Assembly: GCA_934047225.1 (NCBI GenBank)
Contig: OW204005.1
Location: 20,840,396 to 20,904,395 of the forward strand
Origin: Ypsolopha sequella
Taxonomy: Eukaryota; Arthropoda; Insecta; Lepidoptera; Ypsolophidae
Direction: 5' to 3'
Length of the DNA stretch: 64,000 nucleotides
Part shown: piece by piece, positions 37,112-48,019 of the stretch
How positions within the stretch are numbered: position 1 is the stretch's first letter
Layout of the letters: every line of letters starts with the position of its first letter
Made by a program: the position numbers and the translations under genes
Notes under the pieces: generated by a model
Database searches by the model: none
The model's input: the letters and a program-made list of their open reading frames with translations, nothing else
What the model was told of the DNA's origin: nothing

Positions 37112-38569
37112 GGTGCGATTGTGTAAGAAAATAGTCATGAAATCGTATTCATTTGATAGCTTAAAACTTATCATTTCACTTGTCAAACGGCCAATTCGAA
37201 TTGTCTATGGTATTCATAGATGCTTTACGATTTGTATTGTTATTTTAGACAATGAGTGAATGATTTGTTAAGATTGAGAGATAATTCGAATTGTCTATGA
37301 TTTTTTAGTTCATCGCTAATGTCAAATGATTGCGGCGATTTGTGGTCTATGACAATAATTTAACAGTAAGTATTTTTGATTATTTTGGAATAAAATTAGG
37401 TAAAACAATTTTTATTCTACCATTAAAATCAATAAATGATGTTCAATTAATTAAAATTGTGGTGCTTTTTAGTCAAAACCCTTGGCTTTGGCACTGAAAT
37501 AAGAATTGTTTTTTATATGAACACAGTTTGGGGTTATATTTTTGTAGGAAAAATATTATGAAAAGGCTTAGGGCAGTTCGGCCACAGAATAAAATATTTT
37601 TTCTTACTTTTTAGGGTTCCGTACCCAAAGGGTAACCAACGGGACCCTATTACTTAGACTCCGCTGTCCGTCTGTCTGTCCGTCTGTCAACAGGCTGTAT
37701 CTCATGAACCGTGATAGTAAGACAGTTGAAATTTTCACAGATGATGTATTTCTGTTGCCGCTATAACAACAAATACTAAAAACCGAATAAAATTAATATT
37801 TAAGGGGGCTCCCATAAAACAGACATGTTTTTTTGCCGTTTTTATATATAATGGTACGGAACCCTTCGTGCGCGAGTCCGACTCGCACTTGGCCGGTTTT
37901 TGTATTTTATCAAATACATGTCATACTAATATAATAAATAAACATACTATAAAATAAAACACCGACCGATTCAAAAATATCTTGCAGTTGCAGTTGACTT
38001 GACACTTGAATTGATTCGAAACTATGACGCGTTATTATAACTACAAAACTCGGACGAAGACAAATAATACGATAAGATAAGATATCTTTCAGACATCACA
38101 TCTAGTAAAAAAAGTAATCCCGTGTCAAGCTCTTCAACTACATCTACTGTTGAGTAGTAGTAAACTTATGCCACCACCTGGGGTCGAGCAGCTGAAACTC
38201 GGTTTTCCTTCAATTGTTGCGTTTGGTTATACAAGTTGCATGGAGATAATTTTCGATTGAATTCTATGTTTTAAATTATAAAAATTAATTTTTGTGGTGG
38301 ATTTAAAAAAATGTAATCAAAAAGATCTATTATTTTTGTGTTTGACATAATTTTAAAGTAAATAAATTATCAAATTTCATTTTATGTAGGTAGTACACAA
38401 TAAAACGCAATTTCATTTCGCAATTTTTAACCCATCGGTCATTTCTAAATCTTCGGTCACTTTTCGGTCTTCATTTTATGGACAGTTTTACACAATTCGA
38501 ATTTGCCCTACACGATCCTTGACAATGGTATAGATTTATCATCCATGACCAACCTTACACAATCGCACC
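37112..38569. mobile_element. TIR element with GGTGCGATTGTGTAAG ends, containing a nested repeat
   Basis: GGTGCGATTGTGTAAG at 37112 and its exact complement ending 38569 are followed inward by GTCATG and by CAATTCGAATTGT-type blocks on both sides. The interior holds a complete GGTTCCG-family repeat at 37605-37905 and otherwise unrecognised AT-rich DNA. No target duplication found. 1.46 kb, no transposase. Confidence 0.5.
37605..37905 (-). mobile_element. GGTTCCG-family dispersed repeat, complete short copy
   Basis: It starts TTTTTAGGGTTCCGTACCC and ends GGTACGGAACCCTTCGTGCG...GAGTCCGACTCGCACTTGGC. Near the left end is the (GTCC)n-like CGCTGTCCGTCTGTCTGTCC, a hallmark of this very common lepidopteran repeat. 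Relatives: 51995-52828 (long, opposite orientation), 56224-56420 (partial), and fragments at 8431, 10975 and 61818. Confidence 0.7.
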
Positions 38570-38693
38570 ACCTCTTTACATGACTAGAATACGGACGCCT
38601 CACAGAATAAGGTTGCGGGAAGCGCAAGGGGCGACTCGCTTGCAAGTGCCCCGTGCAGCGCGTGAATAAGACGGCTATAGTTTTTTTCAAATA

Positions 38694-38797
38694 CAGACTG
38701 TTCACAGTTATTTTACCTCTGACAGCTGTTCTATGTCCAATACTTAAGAAACATTTTCGATCAGCCTAGAGGTAAAATAACTGTGAACGATCTGTAC
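38694..38797. repeat. Foldback hairpin, 27-bp arms
   Basis: CAGACTGTTCACAGTTATTT...ACCTCT at 38694 faces AGAGGTAAAATAACTGTGAA...CGATCTG. One mismatch by eye. The loop is about 50 bp. Confidence 0.75.
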
Positions 38798-39054
38798 CTA
38801 TCGCGGCCGCGGCCGCTAACTCAATGATTCCCTTAAGTGTGAAATAAACTTGTGAAGCAATTACAAGTGAATTTTAATCATGATGTTTTCGAAGTTTCAC
38901 TAATTGCTGACAATCGCAAGTTTAAACCAGATTTTCATTTACTTTATTTCAATTAGGTAATGTTTTCATTTCATCAATATTATTCTTTCCAAACATCTGC
39001 AATATCCAGCTCATTAGGAATTTATTACCTCGAGTAAGAGGGTACACTACAAAC

Positions 39055-39900
39055 GTGAAACAGCTTTCGAAATCTGGAGGCCTGTTAAAAAAGCAAAATT
39101 TGATGCAACACCATTATATTAGCTGTCAGGATTTTTACGAAAAGTTAATTTTTTATTTTATTTATTTTTATAATATGGAGAACATACAGCTTTTACATTT
39201 CATACAATATGAAATATAAATACAAATAAGCTATTGAGTAGTCTCACAGGTAGTACTAAAGTAAATAACATTGGTCTTAAGAAAACAGGTATTGAGTTAA
39301 ATATAGTACAGGTTAAAAATTATTTGCTCTAAAAGTATTACAGGTTATTCATAAGGATTATCCAGTACTAAAGAAAAGTTTACTTACGTAGCTGATAAGT
39401 TCACAAAATCATCAACAAAATGTTTTATTATTTGTTTCATTTTATTGTGTTTTTATTATTTTAGCAAGTTGTATAATTTTTATCTGTACTGAAAATAAAA
39501 ATGAGAGAAATACTGACGTCGGTCATGTAAAGAAGACTATGTATACACACTTTTCTATAAATAAACAGTTACCGTTTTATAGAAAACAGTTTCTACCTGA
39601 AACCATTTCACAAATTCGGCGCTTTTTGAATATCTCGTCATCTTGCACCTCTTGATGAGAGATGGGTCGCAGTGCGGGGAGAAGGGAAACATATAAAAGT
39701 GTGTGCAAAATTTCATTGAGATCAAAGCCATCAGGACGTCTCAAACACCTAAAGCATTTATATGGCAGCTAAGCGGAATGGCCCACCTTAAGAACCCGCT
39801 CCGAATCGTACTTCATAATACATATCTAAAAACCATAATAACTCGCGAAACTGGAACAATTTAATAAAATAAATTTTAGTCTTTCATTTAGACGGTCAAT
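39055..39900 (+). repeat. Dispersed repeat unit, copy 1 (split by an insertion)
   Basis: Blocks AAAAAGCAAAATTTGATGCA, AGCTGTCAGGATTTTTACG and ATGAGAGAAATACTGACGTC...CCTGAAACCATTTCACAAAT recur at 48735-49020 inside the large inverted-repeat element. About 300 bp of unrelated sequence, 39150-39450 (possibly a LINE 3' UTR), interrupts this copy. Confidence 0.55.
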
Positions 39901-40989
39901 ATGAAGTGGTGCGTGTCCCTGATTTTTTCAGAAACATCGCGTTAAAGACCAGAAAAATATTTAAAGTAATGGGTTTTCGCCCTAAAAGCGAGTAATTTTA
40001 TAAGACTTCGTTAAGTGACTTATGAACATTTAACAAGCAAAGTAAGCACATACACCACTTGGAAGTATCATCAATATTATTATTAATATAAAGCAGAATA
40101 AAAAATAAGAAGTTATCGAGGCACAATTAAGGTATTCGGAAATAATTATTATTTCCAACGCAAAGGGCGAAACTCGCTCAGCACAGTTCGAACGGCGTGG
40201 GGCAAAGCGTGAGGCGCTTTTTTAGATCAGCCAGCCAAATATGCGCTTTATTGTCGCGATACGTCTCGCTTCGCATCGGAATCGGCGTCGTCCTGCACCA
40301 AAAATTTGCATACTTCGGTGGGGATTAAATCTTCAACCGTCTATACCAACGCGGCCTTAATTTTTTTAAATTTGGAGGAAAGTGCCAGATGTTACATGTT
40401 TTTGTTGAAATAAACAAGGCATTTAGCAGCCAATTTACAACGAACAATCTTTTTAGAAGGCGTATTTTTTTCTATTATCTCTTCTGTCGTTGGAGTAGAT
40501 GCTCGTTTTGCACTGCAGAGTGCGCAAAGATGAATTTGTTACGAAAAACTGACCAAAGCTGAGGGCTTTAATTAAAAATGTAATTTATGTTTACGATTTT
40601 GTTAATACCAAACCGTATAATTTGGGAGGGCTAATTCGGCGAGGTACAGAAGTAACATGCTATGCCTTCTTTATTTTTCGTCATTTTCTTTTCCCAAGTT
40701 ATTTTACTACGGCCTCATGTCGTTGGTATGTTGTAGGTAAATTGTTCATCTACAATTTGTTAATCGAAAATCCGGATAATCCATATTTAAATTAAATAAA
40801 AGTAAAAAGTTCTTTGAAAATTCATTTTATTCATTTTGCGATTTTTTCATCACTTTGCGTTGCGAACTTCCATCTTCACTGGCGAGCATACAGGTAAATT
40901 GCGTTATAGGGCTGTAAAACACGAGTCCGGATAACCGGAAGTCTGTATAACCGGTATTCGGGTAACTGTTTCTTGTTCGTGTAACTTGG
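39901..40989. other. Intergenic stretch, nothing firmly recognised
   Basis: No ORF of note. GGATAATCCATATTTAAA and CCGGATAACCGGAAG-like phrases around 40770-40960 recall pogo/Tigger-like termini, but no TIR pair could be assembled. Confidence 0.35.
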
Positions 40990-41555
40990 TTAAACTTTAA
41001 CTCGCGTGAGCTGACATACTAAATTATTATTACATACGACTTGAACACTCACGTGTGATTGTTGTTGACTATATGCCAACCGTTTCACCGATACAATTCG
41101 GCGGCTGCCAATGCCCGTTTGGCAACGACCGACGGTGAAACCAGTGGCGGCGTTAGGGTAGGGCGTGGTTGGGCGACCGCCCAGGGCGCCAGACATCAAG
41201 GGGCGCCAGCGCCCCCTCGTCAGTATGGATCACGGGATGGCGCGGTAAAATTTTGTTAAATCATGTTAAAATAATTGGTCATGATTGAAGATTGAAATAA
41301 TCTTTCCCATGTTTTTTTTTTCCTTTTTAGCACATGAATAATTTAGGAAACAGATAGGGGGCGCCGTAGAATTCTCGCCCAGGGCGCCGTTAATGCTAAA
41401 ACCGGCACTGGGTGAAACCCGCGTCGTCATCCTAAGAACGACTCTCGCCTTGATAATGCCGAAATCGGTGAAACGGTTGCCATATAGTCAACAACAATCA
41501 CACGTGAGTGTTGAAGCCGTATGTAATAATAATTTGGTGAAACTTGTTCACGATA
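40990..41555. mobile_element. Palindromic MITE split by a hAT element
   Basis: Left arm about 40990-41100 (ATTATTATTACATACGACTT, then CACTCACGTGTGATTGTTGT) is the near reverse complement of the right arm about 41465-41555. The centre contains the hAT insertion at 41142-41410. Without it the palindrome would be about 290 bp. Confidence 0.8.
41142..41410. mobile_element. hAT-type MITE with perfect 8-bp target duplication
   Basis: TIRs CAGTGGCGGCGTTAG and (right end reversed) CAGTGCCGGTTTTAG. The flanking 8-mers are both GGTGAAAC (41134-41141 and 41411-41418). 269 bp. Subterminal GGGCGCC clusters are on both sides. The duplication proves this insertion is younger than the surrounding palindromic element. 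Confidence 0.9.
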
Positions 41556-41714
41556 TATTTCATTTTGTTGTCAACTTATCACCTTACACACAACCGATTT
41601 CGAATGAAAATAAATTTTCAAGGGCTGTTAGGTCTTATTACGCAAAGTATTTGCCGAAAAACCGAAAAAACATTACAAAATTGACAACTATAGGTACTTT
41701 CATTGTGCCAAAAC

Positions 41715-42415
41715 AAAGGTTGTAGTGCTAGAGAGGGATGAAGCGGCCACTGAATGCAAGGTTAAGGGGATATACCGTCAAAATCGACACTTTTTGAAGT
41801 TATATATCTGCCGTTCAAAAGAAGTCCCAAGTTAAATAAATTAGTATAACAATTTTGGAACCTTTTTCTAGATTTTGGATTATCAGAAACGAGATTGGAG
41901 AGATTTCACTCGATAGAAATAATTATTGAAATGAGATCTAAACTTACACTATTTTTGATATTCTGACAAATTGGGATAGCATACAGATTTCAAAAATATT
42001 TATTTACATGGGTTTTAACAATGCCTAAATTACTGGTTATGGAAATTTTCATAGCTATTTTAGTTACTTTATTATTAATTTAAAACCGACGTTTTGTAAA
42101 TTTTTCCCGATTCCGTCCCTCTCGCACTGCGGTTCTTTCCGCCTGGAGTAACGGGGACCTTTGCACGGACGATATATCACCTTAAGATTAGAGACGAGGA
42201 AGTAGATCAGGTTAACGAGTTTGTCTATCTGGGTTGTCTATTTACGCGTGATGGAAAATCTAACGATAACATTGAAAGAAGAGTGAATGCGGGAAATAAA
42301 GATGAATGGATGAATGGAGCCCTGCCCTCCTTTATGGGTAGCCAAAATGTGACTGCAAAGGCACGATTGGCGGTTCATAATGAAGTGTTGGCTCCTACAC
42401 TTATACAATTATGGT
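41715..42415 (+). pseudogene. RTE-type LINE ORF fragment split by a TTAA element
   Basis: Upstream of the insertion the frame reads VLERDEAATECKV; downstream it reads KIRDEEVDQVNEFVYLGCLF, then TRDGKS and RRVNAGNKDEWMNGALPSFM, then ARLAVHNEVLAPTL. This is the C-terminal part of an RTE reverse transcriptase protein (compare 23818-24405). The two parts rejoin in frame if one TTAA and the intervening element (41762-42185) are removed. It is truncated at both ends. Confidence 0.75.
41762..42185. mobile_element. TTAA/GGCG family element, copy D, inserted in an RTE frame
   Basis: Starts TTAAGGGGATATACCGTCAA, ends ACGATATATCACCTTAA. Family blocks: CTCGATAGAAATAATTATTG, GTCCCTCTCGCACTGCGG, CTGGAGTAACGGGGAC. 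The flanks form one continuous RTE codon frame across a single TTAA, direct evidence that TTAA is the duplicated target. Confidence 0.85.
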
Positions 42416-42467
42416 ATAGTCTAAGATCCGAACTAGAAACGACCTTCACCCATCTGTTTAATGGATG

Positions 42468-42862
42468 AAAAGTATTTTTCAATGCATGTGCTCGTAAAGG
42501 CCCACTTTTTATGCATCAAAACCGAACAGAAAGTCGATTATTTTGCCCTAGGGCTTTATTATTATTATTATTTTTTAATTTGTTTGCAATGGTTGGCTAA
42601 CCTTTCTTGTGTACCATAGATGTTATACTTTTTTTCCACTGTTTAACGGCTCTGGATACAATCCTTTTGAGCCTATTATAATTTAAAGTTCACAAGATTA
42701 TATTTGTTTTCATTTCCTCACACTATGCATTGAAAAACGTAGTATGATACACGGGCGTAAAAGCAATAAATTACTCGGTTACGTTTAAAACACTCGCTAC
42801 GCTCGTGTTTTAAATCGTCCTCGTAATTTGTTCCTTTGCGCCCTAGTAGCATAAACTACTAT
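42468..42862. mobile_element. Dispersed 390-bp element, copy 2
   Basis: Matches 14322-14712 end to end, with small differences in the T-rich patch and near GCTATGGATACAG/GCTCTGGATACAA. It starts AGTATTTTTCAATGCATGTG and ends CGCCCTAGTAGCATAAACTA. Confidence 0.75.
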
Positions 42863-43761
42863 TATATAAAATTTAATATGTTGAAAAATATATCTCGAGT
42901 GGGTTGTCTAAAAAATTTCTGGCAAGACTATGATTAATTAAAAATTTAAAAATGACTTTTTATTAAATATTGCACTCATTAGTTTAACGAATAAATTTAA
43001 TACTAACCGAAAGTATGAAGCCTATATAGAATATACAAACGTTGGGTTTTCTATATTTTTCCTGGCATAACTACTGGGTTGGCAGGTATAACTAAGCAGG
43101 TAAATCGATATACTAATTTTCACCTATTTGTTTAGCAAATAAATCTTATATCAAAATGAGTGCTATTTAATTGCGAATACGATGATATAGGGTTGTCTGT
43201 AAAAAATCTGGCATGAATGACGGTTGTCGAGTTTTGAAAGGTGAAAATTTTATGCGTGTGGAAACTTGTAACAAAGAGGTCACAAAGAGGTTTTAGTTAT
43301 GGGAAGAAACGTTTTAATCCTTTAAGTTGGATTAACTCTCAGGCAATACGTTTGTGCAAGCCGCTGTAAATTATGAAAAATTACACATAGACATACTTAT
43401 TGTGTACTGTCAGAAAAATGTCGGAGAGAAACTTTTCGCTCTAATTGCAATTGGAGTAAAATTTACGGCCTCAACCGTAAGTTTTATGTCAGTTTACAAT
43501 TTAATTTACAAGAATTACCTCTGAATACGATACTCTGAATAAAACCTATAGGAATAGAATGACCTTGAAGGGTTGGATTGATAGACGAGACTGCAACTCT
43601 CTGTGACACAAACATTTCTCAACCGACCCCAGAATGCCTAAAGAAAAGGTATCCACTACATCCTCATCAATCAGGAGTCTCCCGTATCAATCAGATGTTG
43701 AGGAGATTTTCGCTGGTTCTATTTCGAGAAATAAATTTGATGGTGTAGGATCTATGTATTA
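42863..43761. other. AT-rich stretch, nothing recognised
   Basis: No long ORF, RNA gene or repeat pair found. Confidence 0.4.
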
Positions 43762-43800
43762 CTAGCTTTTGTCCGCGGCTCTGCCCGCGTGATATTCGGT
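43762..43800 (-). mobile_element. Helitron 3' terminus
   Basis: The minus strand reads CACGCGGGCAGAGCCGCGGA then CAAAAGCTAG and host T: hairpin plus CTAG. The rest of the element, to the right, merges with the partial foldback at 43803 and cannot be delimited. Confidence 0.6.
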
Positions 43801-43802
43801 TT

Positions 43803-44024
43803 AAGGTTAAACGTCAGTCGCTTAGCATAAAGTGAATAACTTAACTTTGTGTTTCTTATTTAGAAGTTTAATGCACAATTAGTAATGATCTGGTCGAAAC
43901 AATGTTACTAATTGTGCATTAAATTTCAAACTCATGCTTTATAAATTCACTAATACGGAATTATTGGTGTTAACTGCCACACACTAAAATGTTTTTTTTT
44001 AATTCAACTTCTAAAAATACAAAG
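43803..44024. mobile_element. Partial copy of the AAGGTTA foldback family
   Basis: AAGGTTAAACGTCAGTCGCT...ATAACTTAACTTTG and TTAATGCACAATTAGTAATG match the element at 53233-53614. The outer part of the right arm is missing where the TTAA element copy A begins. Confidence 0.6.
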
Positions 44025-44461
44025 TTAAGGCGATATGCGAAAAAAATACGGGTGTTTCTTTTCTGTGTATAAATACACAGAAAATTTTAATAAATTTCTG
44101 GGATATGCATGTTGACTATATAATCTAGGGTTTTGAAATTGGAAAACGTGTTTGGATAAATTTTCCTCGATAGAAATAATTGTTGAAATGAGGTCTTCAA
44201 ACACACTTTTTCTCCTCGTTTGACGACTAGGAACCGTATACGGAACTCAAATATATTTTATAAGGTGTTTTTCAACAATATCTATATTTGAAATTATATA
44301 TTTATATATTATATATTTGAAATTTTGCTAGCTATTTTAGTTTTTTATAAAAATTATAAAAGTAACATTTTTCGCTTTCGCCCTGAATCCGCCCCTCTCG
44401 CACTGAGCGTGTTTTCGCTGGGAGTGGCAGTGACAAAAATATAATTCGCATAGCCTTTTAA
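44025..44461. mobile_element. TTAA/GGCG family element, copy A
   Basis: TTAAGGCGATATGCGAAAAA at the left and ATTCGCATAGCCTTTTAA at the right. Interior blocks shared with copy B (57950-58373): TACGGGTGTTTCTTTTCTGT, CTCGATAGAAATAATTGTTG, CCTCTCGCACTGAGCGTG. 437 bp, no ORF. Confidence 0.85.
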
Positions 44462-44620
44462 TCGAAGTTGACATAACATGCTATATATCTTTTTAATTTT
44501 AAATTCTTGTGATTTTAAAATAAAACTTAAAATAACACGAATACGCGAATACCCGAAAGCATAAAGTTAAAAATCTACGATGATGTTTATTTTGCGAAAT
44601 CTATCGCTATGAATACTCTA

Positions 44621-44857
44621 AATATTATTTAGAGTGCATTACAAACTAGAAAATATCAATCAGAAACAAACCCAAAGACAAGAATTTGAAAAAAATTCCC
44701 GGGCCAGGAACCTCGGTGGCGCGATTGGTAGCGCGCTTGTCTTGATAACAAGAGGTCGCAGGTTCGAATCCTGGCTCGGAGAATTTTTTCAAATTCTTGT
44801 CTTTGGATTTGTTTCTGATTGATATTTTCTAGTTTGTAATGCACTCTAAATAATATT
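44621..44857 (+). mobile_element. tRNA-cored foldback element (complete copy)
   Basis: AATATTATTTAGAGTGCATT at the left and its exact complement at the right begin arms of about 80 bp that are almost perfect (CAAACTAGAAAATATCAATC, CCAAAGACAAGAATTTGAAA). The arms end inside the 3' half of the tRNA-like core: the left arm even carries the reverse complement of its last 10 bases (CCGGGCCAGG). 237 bp. Confidence 0.85.
44710..44781 (+). tRNA. tRNA-like sequence, apparent anticodon UGA (probable pseudogene)
   Basis: It has the same 72-nt cloverleaf as 3520-3591, with one change in the D-loop (GATTGG against AATTGG) and two or three in the 3' acceptor. D, anticodon and T stems are kept, the acceptor stem is poor. 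Conservation of the stems in two distant copies argues that the core was a recent tRNA derivative or is still transcribed by Pol III. Confidence 0.5.
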
Positions 44858-45049
44858 CAAAAAATCTACGTTTAGAATCTTAGAATAAAATACGTAGGCA
44901 TGTATATTCTAAGTTTAGAATATTTTTAGATACATTTTCCTCATCCGAGAACATGTAAGCTGAGAACTTGATCCTAAAATCCATAGGCTCAGTGTCGCTT
45001 GAAATAACATTACACGTACTGACTTTAGCTGAAATCCGTATCGGTGCCT

Positions 45050-45236
45050 TTATTATAAATGCGAAAGCGTGTTTGTGGTTTGTTGGTTTATCCTTCTACG
45101 AGCAACAGATCGTCTGGACTTTTTGCGTAGAGATAGTTTATGGTCCGGAGAGTGACATATGCTACTTTTTATTCCGAGAAAATGCAAACGAAATCAGCGC
45201 GAGCGAAGTCGTGGGCAAAAGTTACTGTAGATTTAA
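45050..45236 (+). mobile_element. Helitron-like fragment with degenerate 3' end
   Basis: Shares GTAGAGATAGTTTATGGTCC and GAGTGACATATGCTACTTTT with 24418-24576 and ends GCGAGCGAAGTCGTGGGCAA. The CTAG terminus has decayed to TTACTG. Confidence 0.45.
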
Positions 45237-45350
45237 ATAGATCGGTGCGATATTTATCTACGAGGAGTGCTAGAGATGTTTCGTTATACACTCTTGTTCT
45301 ACAGACGATTATAATCGTGTAAATAATTTAATTGGGGTATAGAAAGAAGG

Positions 45351-45715
45351 TGGTAGAGCTAATGCCGGGCTCGACTGTGGAGGTACCACCATCTTACTTG
45401 GAGACCCCCTCGAAGTGATTCAGGGGAGAGTAAGAGAACAGCTCACATTCAAAAAACCAGGAGGCCCACCATGCCTGGGATCGATGGATGGCGGTATATC
45501 CATCCCTAATAGCCGGAACTTATATGGAACAGACTGGTGACGGGCAGTGGCATCACTGGTGCGAGGGTTCCGGCACCACGCTCACCAACCCGCCTGCCCA
45601 GTGTGTGTGAGCATGGGCAATTCTTCCAGGATGACCGCTGGAAGTGGCAAAGTCCTGGAAAGGCTTATGACCAGCAGTGGACAAACTAGGCTGATGGATG
45701 GATTGATAGAAAGAA
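45351..45715 (+). mobile_element. LINE 3' terminal fragment, copy 1
   Basis: GGTGGTAGAGCTAATGCCGG, then CTCGACTGTGGAGGTACCAC, GTTCCGGCACCACGCTCACC and AGTCCTGGAAAGGCTTATG, ending GCTGATGGATGGATTGA. Near-identical blocks occur at 60135-60474. Ends with a GATG/GGAT simple tail. Coding content is not intact. Confidence 0.65.
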
Positions 45716-46020
45716 AGAAAAGAGCTTTATTTCAAACACCACAGAAAACAAATTACGAACGAAATTGCTATATTCTGTGGTTATGAAAAACGAGTCCAGC
45801 TCAGCTTAATGCCACAGCCGAATCCACAGCGCTGGTATTCTGCTGGATCCCACTAAAATTAAAACTAATAACTATAACATAATAATCTAAATATAACAAT
45901 ATCAAACTTAAACTAAAAAACTTAAAGTTTAAAATTGTAGTCGATTAATAAGTAAATATGTAAATCTAAATAAATAAACTAATAGCGGTGCAAAAACTTG
46001 AAAAAAAAATGCATATATAT
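45716..46020 (-). mobile_element. LINE 3' UTR-like sequence
   Basis: It starts (plus strand) AGAAAGAAAAGAGCTTTATT, the complement of an AATAAAGCTC tail, and continues AT-rich with no coding part. It abuts the LINE tail above in opposite orientation. Confidence 0.4.
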
Positions 46021-46127
46021 AAAAATACTGCATAGATTATTTCTTATTAAGGCATCGTTATTTGCTTTTTAATTAAATGGCACTTAAGTTTAATTCGAAA
46101 ATTAGCCTTCGCCTTGCATTCTCGAAT

Positions 46128-46340
46128 ACAGGGTGTTAAGATGAAGTTGTGGAAGCCGGAAACTGGTGGTAGTACTGGTCCATACGAACAACTTTTACTA
46201 TGGAGCCAACCCTCGAATCGCGAAAAAAAATCACCTGTTCCGTAGAAAACTTCCATAGCTGCCCGACCAAAATGTATGAAATAACACATTTTTTTTTTCG
46301 ATTTCTCCGTTTTTTTTTCACGGAAAGTTGTTCGGATATA
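46128..46340. mobile_element. Diverged relative of MITE family M1
   Basis: ACGAACAACTTTTACTATGG and GCCAACCCTCGAATCGCGA correspond to the M1 arms (GAACAACTTTTACTATGGA, CCAACCCTGAAATCTC). GACCAAAATGTATGAAATAA corresponds to the M1 centre. The outer ends differ. Confidence 0.55.
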
Positions 46341-46529
46341 CTTTATTATAACAAAAAAAATTAGTACCTAAAATTAAAACTTAATAATCCAAATAATTCT
46401 TAATACCAAACCATCGTAAAAATTTATAATAAAATAAAAATAAAAAATAAATGAAAATAATAACAGTCTTTATACTTAAATTTCTGTAAAACGTGTTTGC
46501 AATGTTTTATATCCAAATTTTATAAAAGA

Positions 46530-46710
46530 AGTATTAGTAACGCAGTCGGTAGGACTCTGGGCTCTCAATCTTTAGATCCAGCTTCGAATCCTGTAGAGAA
46601 TGCACCAATGAGATTTCCGGATTTTATGTGCAGTGTATTTGTTTATTTACCACTTGCTGAACGGTTAAGGAAAACCCTGTCACGAAACCTGTGTGCCATA
46701 AAAAGTATGG
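46530..46710 (+). mobile_element. tRNA-derived SINE
   Basis: A-box-like AACGCAGTCGGTAGG and B-box-like GCTTCGAATCC at 46535-46582. The body ends with CTTGCTGAACGGTTAAGGAA...ACGAAACCTGTGTG, a diverged form of the GGAAAACATCGTGAGGAAAC block I associate with a widespread lepidopteran SINE. No tail repeat was identified. Confidence 0.6.
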
Positions 46711-46909
46711 TGATAAAGAATGCTCATTTAAATACGCAATAAATTACCTAAAGAGGACATTTTAACTCAAACGTACCACTCCTCAGCTTCCTTTGTTTCT
46801 CTAGGTCTTTACATATGAAATTGCCGTTTTCTATAGAGAATTTGAAAGAAACTCAATTTTCAGTACTAACATTTTTGTTTTTTTTTTAGGAATGATAAAT
46901 CAAAATTAT

Positions 46910-47215
46910 GTTATTTCTTTTGTGTATGAATGAAACAACATTAAGCTAACAGCAACATTAATTTAATTTTTGAAAAGTGTCAGCTGTAAATATGTATTAC
47001 GAATCTTATCATGGAAATGGATGGCATTTAGGACGAACTGTTTTTGAAGATTTAATTTTTATAATCAAACTGAAAATAAAAACAAAATTTAATACGTAGA
47101 TATAAAACCTTGAAATCAACTTTCAAACAAAAAACAAATCATCGAAATATGTATTGAATTACAGGAATTATGAACTCATGAATCTGTAAGAAAATTTCAG
47201 TCATTTGCACCTATT
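46910..47215 (+). repeat. Dispersed repeat, copy 1 of 2
   Basis: GTATGAATGAAACAACATTA, ACGAATCTTATCATGGAAAT, GGATGGCATTTAGGACGAAC and AATTATGAACTCATGAATCT are found in reverse complement at 57690-57920. No ORF; function unknown. Confidence 0.6.
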
Positions 47216-48019
47216 ATAATTTGAAAAGGGGAACGAAAATACAAACAGAAATAAAATGTCAGCTTTCGGATGATTTTGTTGCAATAATTAGGTTACATAT
47301 AGCCATAAAAAAAATACATGTTTTTGGTTGAACTTTAAGGTATTCATTTTCCACAAACCACGTTAATCGATTCATATTTGTACTGTCAATGAATTTTTTT
47401 GTAACCCTCTATTGCACACTTCTTATCGATTTTGTTTCAGGTATCGCTTTCGCGATTTTGTTGGTTTTCTTTAACAAAATTAGTGTGAATGATATCTATT
47501 CATTTTCCAAATACCACGTTATTCGGGTCAAAAAAAGCACCCCCTTTTTCCAAAAATACGTAAATCCGCTGATGCAGTCAGCGGCAGCAAGATATTGTCA
47601 GTCTACGCCTAGCGTTGGCGCCCGTAAGACGTGGAACCTGTGCCCTTTTTTGCAAGCTATAAATATCTCCCAAAACTACTTCAAAACACATTGAAATTAA
47701 TTTTATAAAGTAATATTTCGAGGAGCATCATATTCCTGCCGTTAAAAACTCAACAAAATATGCGTATGAGTGATTTAGCTACATCGTGCCATAGTCATAA
47801 CAACAAAACTGAATGAATTTGGAATGAATTCATACTTTTATGCGGGAAAATAATATATGTTACTCTAAAAGAATAATTTTGTGATCGTTATTGAAACCCA
47901 AATTAATTTACTTATACTTACTGAGATCTGTAACAAAGGTCAATGACCTTTTCGTGAAATTACCCTCTAGTATTGGCTCACCATTTCAGGTCCAATAAGT
48001 GAAGTTTTTTGCAAATTAT
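47216..48019. other. AT-rich stretch, nothing recognised
   Basis: The 101-codon ORF at 47389-47694 has a hydrophobic start, but no family resemblance, splice context or relative that I can see. Confidence 0.35.

Noticed and set aside
40760..40970. pogo/Tigger-like termini (CCGGATAACCGG, GGATAATCC)
   Set aside because: I could not pair two ends or find a transposase fragment.
44710..44781. Functional tRNA-Ser(UGA)
   Set aside because: No long variable arm, T at position 37, weak acceptor stem, and it is embedded in a mobile foldback.
47389..47694. 101-codon ORF with hydrophobic start
   Set aside because: No homologue recognised, no splice or promoter context, AT-rich setting.
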